Below are positions 1 to 5,273 of a DNA stretch of 8,953 bases, one piece after another. The position numbers and the translations under genes were made by a program. Origin of the DNA: an uncultured Eubacteriales bacterium (lineage in GTDB: Bacteria; Bacillota; Clostridia; Oscillospirales; Oscillospiraceae); the NCBI GenBank assembly GCA_900544405.1, contig UQVA01000041.1, positions 1-8,953 of the forward strand, read 5' to 3'. The notes under the pieces are model-generated. The model was not told the DNA's origin. It worked only from the letters and a program-made list of their open reading frames with translations, and did no database searches. Position 1 is the first letter of the stretch; each line of letters opens with the position of its first letter.

Positions 1-323
<323 letters not shown>

Positions 324-411
324 TAAAGCAGGCTCAGTGTTGTACGGCTCATGAAGAATCATAATAATCGGTGTTCAGTTTTCAGGGTGCAAGAAGAAAA
401 GAAAGCGACCT

Positions 412-487
412 GCACCTTTAGCTCAGTTGGTAGAGCAACTGACTCTTAATCAGTGGGTCCCCGGTTCGAGTCCGTGAAGGTGCACCA
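412..487 (+). tRNA. tRNA-Lys (anticodon CTT)
   Basis: A full 76-nt cloverleaf can be drawn. The acceptor stem GCACCTT pairs with AAGGTGC, the D arm is GCTC/GAGC, and the anticodon stem ACTGA/TCAGT closes the loop CTCTTAA, giving anticodon CTT. The T loop is TTCGAGT, the discriminator is A and CCA is encoded. The T stem (CCCGG/CCGTG) has one C-T mismatch at its second pair. It lies between 23S and tRNA-Glu in the rRNA operon and is probably released by processing of the rRNA precursor. Confidence 0.97.
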
Positions 488-488
488 T

Positions 489-563
489 GGCCCGTTGGTC
501 AAGTGGTTAAGACAGAGGCCTCTCACGCCTTTAACATCGGTTCGAATCCGGTACGGGTCACCA
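489..563 (+). tRNA. tRNA-Glu (anticodon CTC)
   Basis: A 75-nt cloverleaf starts one base after the CCA of tRNA-Lys. The acceptor GGCCCGT pairs with ACGGGTC (one G-T pair). The anticodon stem GAGGC/GCCTT closes the loop CTCTCAC, giving anticodon CTC for GAG codons. The T loop is TTCGAAT and CCA is encoded. The one-base gap implies that the two tRNAs are cut from one precursor. Confidence 0.96.
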
Positions 564-583
564 AACCTCGGAAGAAAGAGGTT
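564..583 (+). other. Small hairpin between tRNA-Glu and the 5S promoter
   Basis: AACCTC (564-569) and GAGGTT (578-583) form a 6-bp stem with an 8-nt purine-rich loop directly after the CCA of tRNA-Glu. There is no T tract, so it is not a normal terminator; it may mark tRNA 3' processing. Its right arm shares two bases with the -35 box of the next promoter. Confidence 0.4.
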
Positions 584-610
584 GACAGCCACGAATAGAA
601 GTGGTAAAAT
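582..610 (+). promoter_or_regulatory. Internal sigma-A promoter for 5S rRNA and tRNA-Asn
   Basis: The -35 box TTGACA (582-587) and -10 box TAAAAT (605-610) are separated by exactly 17 bp. Eleven of twelve hexamer bases match the vegetative consensus. It points at 5S rRNA, which starts about 55 bases after the expected transcription start, and would let 5S and tRNA-Asn be made independently of the upstream rRNA promoter. Confidence 0.75.
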
Positions 611-646
611 GAAGCTGTTAAGAGCTGAAAAGCTTTTGACATAAAC

Positions 647-664
647 GATGGCTTCAAAGCCATC
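647..664 (+). other. Hairpin just upstream of 5S rRNA
   Basis: GATGGC (647-652) and GCCATC (659-664) form a perfect 6-bp stem with a 6-nt loop, ending seven bases before 5S. A weaker stem with a GAAA loop lies at 620-637. No adequate T tract follows either. They probably belong to the 5S precursor leader and may guide its 5' processing; this role is inferred. Confidence 0.35.
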
Positions 665-671
665 CAAACGA

Positions 672-786
672 GTTGGTAATGATTGCGATGAGGGTCCACC
701 TGTTCCCATCCCGAACACAGAAGTTAAGCTCATCTGCGCCGACAATACTTGCAGGGTGACTTGCCGGGAAGATAGGTATTGCCAAC
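672..786 (+). rRNA. 5S ribosomal RNA
   Basis: About 115 nt with the conserved 5S core, including CCCATCCCGAACACAG and AAGTTAAGCTCATCTGCGCCGA. The ends pair as helix I: GTTGGTAAT (672-680) with ATTGCCAAC (778-786), nine pairs with one G-T, and I used this to set the boundaries. The mature ends may differ by one to three bases. It is separated from 23S by two tRNAs and followed nine bases later by tRNA-Asn. Confidence 0.95.
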
Positions 787-794
787 ACAAACAT

Positions 795-870
795 TCCTCC
801 TTAGCTCAGTCGGTAGAGCAACGGACTGTTAATCCGGCGGTCGTAGGTTCAAGTCCTACAGGGGGAGCCA
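795..870 (+). tRNA. tRNA-Asn (anticodon GTT)
   Basis: A 76-nt cloverleaf: acceptor TCCTCCT pairs with AGGGGGA (one T-G pair), the D arm is GCTC/GAGC, and the anticodon stem ACGGA/TCCGG closes the loop CTGTTAA, giving anticodon GTT. The T arm is GTAGG/CCTAC with loop TTCAAGT, discriminator G and encoded CCA. It is the last gene of the rRNA operon, immediately followed by the terminator. Confidence 0.97.
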
Positions 871-903
871 AAAGAGCACTTGCATTGCAAGTGCTCTTTT
901 TTT
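871..903 (+). terminator. Intrinsic terminator of the rRNA operon
   Basis: AAAGAGCACTTGCA and TGCAAGTGCTCTTT are perfect complements around a minimal loop, followed by a run of T residues to 903. It starts on the base after the tRNA-Asn CCA, so it clearly ends the rRNA transcript. Confidence 0.93.
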
Positions 904-972
904 GCATTACTTCATTTACATTCCCGGACCTGCTTTTTATTCGAAATATCGCCTTGCAGAAAGAAGTATTTT

Positions 973-1818
973 ATGATGAAGGACAACATGAAGATGAAGG
1001 ATGACGTGAAGAAGAATCACCGGCGGATTATTGCGAAGGCCCTGTATTCGGAAATTCTCGAATATCTGGATGCCCATTCTGGAGAAACATTCAGCAAAGA
1101 GGAGCTGATGGGGTTTCTCCTTTCCTATTCCGCATCATGCGAGGACGATAAGCTGGAGAAGACTCGTCAGAATGACAGCGCCGGAGCTGCCATCAAGGAA
1201 CGTTTCTGGTCCGCAGGACCGATTCCTATTACCGACGATTCCATCTTTTTGTCGCAACCGGATGAGACAGACCGTCCGGATTTTTTTCGACTGAAAAGAC
1301 TCTATGCTGATTATTTTCCCGAATCGAATACAGAAGCATATCTTACGGCACTGTGGAACGAACATCTGGACAATCCTGCGCTGATGTGCTCCATTCTTGC
1401 CAACGGCGTGTATGCCGGGTATTGCGGCGTTGGGAATGTTACGGAGCATCCCCCGGAAATCAGCATTGAGCTGCTACCGGAGTGGACCAATCGTGGTATT
1501 GGTTCGACGGCACTTCGCACCATGCTGGACGCTTTCTCGGAGCGCCTTCAAATTTGTTATTTTCGGGTTCGCATAGATCCTGCAAATGTTGCCAGCCAAC
1601 GCTTATTTGAAAAGCTCGGCGCCAAGCCCAATGGCCTGTCGGAATTCCTCATCCATGGAAAGGAGTGGCTTCGTCAGATGGAAGAGGAGAACCTGACAAA
1701 AATTGACGACCAGCTGATTACTGTTGCACGCAAATTCAATGTGGAACCACGGCAGCTTCTCAGTCATGTTCTGGAATATAAGCTGCACTGGGATTTTCGG
1801 TCCGCACAGGAACCATAA
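973..1818 (+). CDS. GNAT-family N-acetyltransferase with N- and C-terminal extensions
   Basis: The protein is 281 aa from the ATG at 973. The central part looks like a GNAT fold, which moves an acetyl group from acetyl-CoA to an amine. Residues 163-184 resemble motif A, with the acetyl-CoA pyrophosphate loop N-R-G-I-G-S at 173-178, followed by the strand and helix RVRIDPANVASQRLFEKLGA (198-217). That ending is common in RimJ/RimL-like members. The first ~75 residues are charged and helical, and the last ~50 form another helical segment; I recognise neither. Substrate is unknown. The start is uncertain: 973 has only a weak GAAG upstream, and ATGs at 988 and 994 lie behind GAAGGA (978-983). A start at 880 would lie inside the rRNA terminator and is rejected. 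A possible weak promoter is TTTACA (915-920) / TATTCG (938-943). Base composition looks more AT-rich than glmS or gdhA. It converges on gdhA. Confidence 0.8.
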   Translation: MMKDNMKMKDDVKKNHRRIIAKALYSEILEYLDAHSGETFSKEELMGFLLSYSASCEDDKLEKTRQNDSAGAAIKERFWSAGPIPITDDSIFLSQPDETDRPDFFRLKRLYADYFPESNTEAYLTALWNEHLDNPALMCSILANGVYAGYCGVGNVTEHPPEISIELLPEWTNRGIGSTALRTMLDAFSERLQICYFRVRIDPANVASQRLFEKLGAKPNGLSEFLIHGKEWLRQMEEENLTKIDDQLITVARKFNVEPRQLLSHVLEYKLHWDFRSAQEP

Positions 1819-1820
1819 AA

Positions 1821-1862
1821 AGGCTGCCGCTCCGGGATTTCCGAAGCGGCAGCTTTGCTTTT
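1821..1862. terminator. Bidirectional terminator between the acetyltransferase gene and gdhA
   Basis: GCTGCCGCT and AGCGGCAGC form a 9-bp stem extended by CGG/CCG around a short loop. On the plus strand TTTGCTTTT follows; on the minus strand five T residues follow, overlapping the stop codon of the acetyltransferase gene. It therefore can end both converging transcripts. Confidence 0.85.
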
Positions 1863-1866
1863 GAAA

Positions 1867-3201
1867 TTACACGATCCCCTGGGCCAGCATGGCGTTGACC
1901 ACTTTCAGGAAGCCTGCAATGTTGGCACCGGCCACATAGTTGCCCGCCATGCCGTACTCCTTGGCGGCGTCGTCCAGGTTGTGGAAAATATTCACCATGA
2001 TGCCCTTCAGCTTGGCGTCCACTTCCTCGAAGGTCCAGCTGAGCCGCTCGGAGTTCTGACTCATTTCCAGGGCAGAGGTGGCCACGCCGCCTGCATTGGA
2101 GGCTTTGCCGGGGCAGAACAGGACATGATGGTCCTGGAAATATTTGGTGGCGTCCAGAGTGGTGGGCATATTGGCGCCCTCGGCCACGGCGATGACCCCG
2201 TTGGCAACCAGAGCCTCGGCATCCTCCAGATGCAGCTCGTTCTGGGTGGCGCAGGGCAGGGCAATGTCGCATTTCACAGTCCAGACCCCACGGCCTTCGT
2301 GATACACGGCGCTGGGGCGGGCCTTGGCATACTCGGTGAGCCGGGCCCGGCGGACTTCCTTCACGTCCTTCAGCAGGGCCACGTCGATGCCTTCCGGATC
2401 ATAGATCCAGCCGGTGGAATCGGAGCAGGTGACAACCTGTGCCCCCAGCTGCTCCGCCTTTTCGATGGCGTAGGTGGCCACGTTGCCTGCACCGGACACG
2501 GCGATGGTCTTGCCGGAAAGCGTGTGGCCGTTGCAGCGGAGCATTTCCTCGGTCAGGTACAGAAGACCGTAGCCTGTGGCCTCGGTCCGGGCCTTTGAGC
2601 CGCCGAAGGTCAGGCCCTTGCCGGTAAGCACACCCTCGTAGCGGTTGCAGATGCGCTTATAATAGCCGTACAGGTAACCGATCTCCCGGCCGCCCACGCC
2701 AATGTCACCGGCGGGCACGTCGGTATCCGGCCCGATATGCCGGTACAGCTCGGTCATAAAGCTCTGGCAGAAGGCCATGACCTCCCGGTCGGATTTGCCC
2801 TTGGGGTCGAAGTCGGAGCCGCCCTTGCCGCCGCCGATGGGCAAGCCGGTCAGGGAGTTTTTCAGCACCTGCTCAAAGCCCAGGAACTTGATAACGCCCA
2901 GATTCACGGAGGGGTGGAATCGGAGGCCGCCCTTGTAAGGGCCGATGGCGGAGTTGAACTGGACCCGGTAGCCGTTGTTCACATGGACCTTGCCGCTGTC
3001 GTCAATCCAGGGCACCCGGAAAAGAATGGACCGCTCCGGGGTGGTGAGCCGCTCCAGAATGGCGTCCCGGCGGTACAGATCCTCGTTCCGGCTGATCACC
3101 GGACGCAGGGATTCCAGCACTTCCGTAACGGCCTGCAAAAATTCGGGCTGGCCGGGGTTCTCCTTGGCCACCCGCTCCAGAATTTCATCAACATAAGACA
3201 T
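1867..3201 (-). CDS. gdhA: NADP-specific glutamate dehydrogenase
   Basis: A 444-aa protein, the usual length of hexameric bacterial GDH. It catalyses reductive amination of 2-oxoglutarate with ammonium to glutamate in the cytoplasm. Visible landmarks are GPYKGGLRFHPSVN (87-100), the substrate-binding and catalytic lysines K90, K114 and K126 (the last in PIGGGKGG), the catalytic aspartate D166 in PAGDIGVGGREIGYL, and the nucleotide-binding S-G-A-G-N-V-A loop (236-242). NADP preference is inferred from overall likeness to E. coli-type GdhA and S260/S262 after the second Rossmann strand; it is not proved here. The start is fixed by a GGAGG nine bases upstream (complement at 3211-3215). It is monocistronic, with its own promoter at 3236-3264 and a terminator shared with the converging gene. 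No truncation or frameshift is seen. Confidence 0.97.
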   Translation of the reverse strand: MSYVDEILERVAKENPGQPEFLQAVTEVLESLRPVISRNEDLYRRDAILERLTTPERSILFRVPWIDDSGKVHVNNGYRVQFNSAIGPYKGGLRFHPSVNLGVIKFLGFEQVLKNSLTGLPIGGGKGGSDFDPKGKSDREVMAFCQSFMTELYRHIGPDTDVPAGDIGVGGREIGYLYGYYKRICNRYEGVLTGKGLTFGGSKARTEATGYGLLYLTEEMLRCNGHTLSGKTIAVSGAGNVATYAIEKAEQLGAQVVTCSDSTGWIYDPEGIDVALLKDVKEVRRARLTEYAKARPSAVYHEGRGVWTVKCDIALPCATQNELHLEDAEALVANGVIAVAEGANMPTTLDATKYFQDHHVLFCPGKASNAGGVATSALEMSQNSERLSWTFEEVDAKLKGIMVNIFHNLDDAAKEYGMAGNYVAGANIAGFLKVVNAMLAQGIV

Positions 3202-3235
3202 GGGATCAGTCCTCCATAGAATTTCGTATGTCCGT

Positions 3236-3264
3236 ATTGTACCAGATTCCCTGCAAAATTACAA
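3236..3264 (-). promoter_or_regulatory. Promoter of gdhA
   Basis: Read on the minus strand, -35 TTGTAA (3259-3264) and -10 TACAAT (3236-3241) are 17 bp apart. A TG one base before the -10 makes it an extended -10 type. It lies 35 bases upstream of the gdhA start, so the leader is short. No palindromic operator is obvious around it. Confidence 0.7.
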
Positions 3265-3384
3265 GAGGAATTGCAGGAAGAAACGATCTACACTGCAATT
3301 TTCTTCTGATTTCACGAAAACAAAGGAAAATTCTGGCGGGAAATGGCGGATTTGCTGCGTGACTTGCAAGAAGGAGCAGGGGAC

Positions 3385-3413
3385 TTCCCTTTTTCAACAG
3401 AATCTGCTATAAT
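3385..3413 (+). promoter_or_regulatory. Promoter of the aldo/keto reductase gene
   Basis: A perfect -10 TATAAT (3408-3413) is preceded by TGC, an extended -10. The -35 TTCCCT (3385-3390), 17 bp upstream, is poor, as is common for extended -10 promoters. Transcription should begin near 3420, about 25 bases before the start codon. Confidence 0.65.
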
Positions 3414-3444
3414 GATACACACACCAAAAACGGAGGGAAACAAT

Positions 3445-4452
3445 ATGGAATATCGTATTTTGGGCAAAACGGGCCTGCGGGTGTCCCGGTTGGGCTTCGG
3501 CGGCATTCCCATCCAGCGCATCGATGCGGAGGGGACCAAGGCTCTCATCCGGAAGCTGGTGGAGGCGGGGGTCAATTACATCGACACCGCCCGGGGCTAC
3601 ACCGTCAGCGAGGAGTACCTGGGCTACGCCCTGGAGGGCATCCGGGATAAGTTCGTGCTGGCCACCAAGGGCCGCGGGCTGACAAAAGAGGCCATGGCGG
3701 CGGACGTGGAGACCAGCCTGAAAAATCTGCGGACGGATTATATTGATCTTTATCAGTTCCACAATCCGTCCCTGTCGGACCTGAAAACCATCACCGGCCC
3801 CGGCGGGGCGCTGGAGGCATTGCAGGAGGCGAAGGCCGCCGGGAAGATCGGCCACATCGGCCTGACAGCCCATTCGACGGCGGTGTTCGCCAAAGCCCTG
3901 GAAATGGACTGGGTGGAAACGGTCATGTTCCCCTATAATATCGTGGAATCCCAGGGGGAGGAACTGATCCGCCAATGCGGGGAGAAGAACGTGGGATTTA
4001 TCTGCATGAAGCCTCTGGCAGGCGGTGCCATTGAAAATGCCACGCTGGCCCTGCGGTACATCCTCACCAACCCGGACGTGACCGTGGCCATCCCCGGCAT
4101 GGCGGCAGAGGGCGAACTGGCGCAGAATCTGGCGGCAGCCGGGGACGCAAGCCCTCTGAGCGACGGGGAAAAGGCGGAAATGCAGGCGATCCGGGACAGC
4201 CTGGGGACCCAGTTCTGCCGCCGGTGCAATTACTGCGCCCCCTGCAGCGTGGGAATTTCCATCCCCAACGTGTTCCTGATGGACGGGTATCTGTCCCGGT
4301 ACGGCCTGGCGGATTGGGCCAGAGGGCGGTATAACGCCATGGCCATGAAGGCCGGGGACTGCATCGGCTGCGGCGAGTGCGAGAAGCGCTGCCCGTACCA
4401 TTTGCCCATCCGGGAAATGATGCAGAAGGTGAAGGAACACTTCGGGGCGTAA
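3445..4452 (+). CDS. Aldo/keto reductase with C-terminal [4Fe-4S] ferredoxin-like domain
   Basis: A 335-aa protein. Residues 1-245 are a TIM-barrel aldo/keto reductase beginning MEYRILGKTGLRVSRLGFGG, with a D47, Y52, K75, H106 catalytic tetrad (NYIDTARGY, ATKG, YQFHNP). The family reduces carbonyls with NAD(P)H. The C-terminus has two cysteine groups: C258, C261, C264 and C267 (spacing 2-2-2), then C306, C309, C312 and C316 followed by proline (spacing 2-2-3). Eight cysteines suggest two [4Fe-4S] clusters, giving a route between nicotinamide and one-electron carriers. The substrate is unknown; such enzymes are widespread in anaerobes. The start at 3445 is set by GGAGGG (3432-3437) seven bases upstream and the conserved N-terminus; longer in-frame starts would precede the promoter. 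It is a single-gene unit, divergent from gdhA. Confidence 0.93.
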   Translation: MEYRILGKTGLRVSRLGFGGIPIQRIDAEGTKALIRKLVEAGVNYIDTARGYTVSEEYLGYALEGIRDKFVLATKGRGLTKEAMAADVETSLKNLRTDYIDLYQFHNPSLSDLKTITGPGGALEALQEAKAAGKIGHIGLTAHSTAVFAKALEMDWVETVMFPYNIVESQGEELIRQCGEKNVGFICMKPLAGGAIENATLALRYILTNPDVTVAIPGMAAEGELAQNLAAAGDASPLSDGEKAEMQAIRDSLGTQFCRRCNYCAPCSVGISIPNVFLMDGYLSRYGLADWARGRYNAMAMKAGDCIGCGECEKRCPYHLPIREMMQKVKEHFGA

Positions 4453-4496
4453 AGCGAACATCTTCCGGCGTGGCCTCATGCCACACACTCCAAAAA

Positions 4497-4536
4497 TCAA
4501 GCCCGCAGGGGGAAAAATTCCCCCTGCGGGCTTTTG
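4497..4536. terminator. Strong bidirectional terminator after the aldo/keto reductase gene
   Basis: A perfect 12-bp GC-rich stem pairs 4501-4512 with 4520-4531 around AAAAATT. It is flanked by AA/TT that extend the stem, then TTTTGCTT on the plus strand and TTGATTTTTG on the minus strand. It can end both the reductase transcript and the converging zinc-ribbon gene transcript. Confidence 0.9.
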
Positions 4537-4556
4537 CTTATGTACGGGGCGCTTTC

Positions 4557-5030
4557 TTACTTCAGAAAGCCCAGGCTGCGGATGATGGCAGGCTCCTTGG
4601 CCTTACCGGAGCAGATCTGGAAGAAGCAGATGACCTTCAGCACCAGCACGATGGCCAGGCACACGCCGCCTGCGATGGGCACGATGATGGTCCAGCACAG
4701 CAAGGCCATGACGATGGCCAACAGAATGGTGACGACCTCGAATTTCAGGGCCTGACGGACGTGGAACGCCACATATTTGGAATCCTTACCGGCCAGCAGC
4801 GCATAAATAATACCGATGGCACCCATCAGGTACACCAGCATACACAGCACCTTGTTTTCGGAAATGTCCTTGGCGTCGAATTCCTCGGTGTGGTCAAAGG
4901 GATCGGGTGCGGGAGCAGCATAGACGGTGTTTTGATTGGGACTGCCGTTGGGCTGGGTGTTGTTGCCGCAGTTGGGGCAGAACGCAGCGTTATCCTCCAT
5001 CTGCGCACCGCACTTGGGACAATACTTCAT
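4557..5030 (-). CDS. Zinc-ribbon membrane protein, DUF4870/Tic20-like C-terminus
   Basis: A 157-aa protein. The N-terminus is a zinc ribbon with C4-x2-C7 and C18-x2-C21 (YCPKCG and FCPNCG), able to bind one zinc. A polar Asn/Pro-rich linker covers about 23-55. Three hydrophobic segments follow at roughly 61-80, 97-115 and 117-139, so it is an integral membrane protein with the ribbon probably in the cytoplasm. The segment AGKDSKYVAFHVRQALKFE resembles small DUF4870-type proteins; that family name is my recollection from pattern. No biochemical role is known to me. The start at 5030 is chosen because a perfect AAGGAGGT lies six bases upstream and the zinc motif begins at residue 4. A longer in-frame start at 5108 falls within the -35 box and is excluded. 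Confidence 0.85.
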   Translation of the reverse strand: MKYCPKCGAQMEDNAAFCPNCGNNTQPNGSPNQNTVYAAPAPDPFDHTEEFDAKDISENKVLCMLVYLMGAIGIIYALLAGKDSKYVAFHVRQALKFEVVTILLAIVMALLCWTIIVPIAGGVCLAIVLVLKVICFFQICSGKAKEPAIIRSLGFLK

Positions 5031-5052
5031 GGGGAGACCTCCTTCTATCTCT

Positions 5053-5067
5053 GGGTCTTTGGGACCC
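5053..5067 (-). other. Leader hairpin of the zinc-ribbon gene
   Basis: In the minus-strand leader, GGGTC and GACCC form a 5-bp stem with a 5-nt loop shortly after the expected transcription start. It may protect the mRNA 5' end. No T tract follows, so it is not a terminator. Confidence 0.3.
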
Positions 5068-5079
5068 GGTGTTAGCTTC

Positions 5080-5108
5080 ATTATACGGTTAGGCCGGACC
5101 TTTGTCAA
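5080..5108 (-). promoter_or_regulatory. Consensus promoter of the zinc-ribbon gene
   Basis: On the minus strand, -35 TTGACA (5103-5108) and -10 TATAAT (5080-5085) are exactly 17 bp apart, so all twelve hexamer bases match the sigma-A consensus. This suggests strong constitutive expression unless repressed. Confidence 0.85.
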
Positions 5109-5153
5109 TGCTCTTTCACAAATATTAAAGAAACCGGCTTATGTCTTTTCCTA

Positions 5154-5181
5154 TTGACATTTTCACGAATTTCTGTATAAT
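5154..5181 (+). promoter_or_regulatory. Consensus promoter of glmS
   Basis: The -35 TTGACA (5154-5159) and -10 TATAAT (5176-5181) are both perfect, with a 16-bp spacer. The expected start is near 5188, giving a leader of about 85 bases. The back-to-back promoter of the zinc-ribbon gene has its -35 box only 45 bp away. Confidence 0.83.
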
Positions 5182-5238
5182 AATAGCCACTGACACTTTT
5201 GTGCAGATTTATCCTGAAATTTTGCAAAATTCTGAATT

Positions 5239-5260
5239 GCCGCCTTTGCGGCTCTTTTTA
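5239..5260 (+). promoter_or_regulatory. Terminator-like hairpin in the glmS leader (possible attenuator)
   Basis: GCCGC (5239-5243) and GCGGC (5248-5252) form a 5-bp stem with a CTTT loop, followed by TCTTTTTA (5253-5260). This is the layout of a small intrinsic terminator, one base before the glmS ribosome binding region. An A/T-rich palindrome AATTTTGCAAAATT lies just upstream, and its GCAAA (5224-5228) could pair with TTTGC (5245-5249) in the hairpin. Attenuation is inferred. Confidence 0.45.
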
Positions 5261-5273
5261 TGGAGGAAAAATT

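Noticed and set aside
636..641. A second TTGACA just before 5S
   Set aside because: No acceptable -10 lies 16-18 bp downstream; that region is the start of 5S.
880..972. An upstream start for the acetyltransferase that would add 31 residues
   Set aside because: It begins inside the rRNA terminator hairpin, has no ribosome binding site, and the added residues look unlike the rest.
453..1004. Open frames running through the tRNA and 5S genes on both strands
   Set aside because: They overlap RNA genes with clear folds; the frames are chance.
1855..2598. Open frame on the plus strand inside gdhA
   Set aside because: Antisense of conserved gdhA codons; no ribosome binding site and no recognisable domain.
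5031..5108. Longer start for the zinc-ribbon protein
   Set aside because: The ATG lies in the -35 box of the consensus promoter, so it would not be in the transcript.
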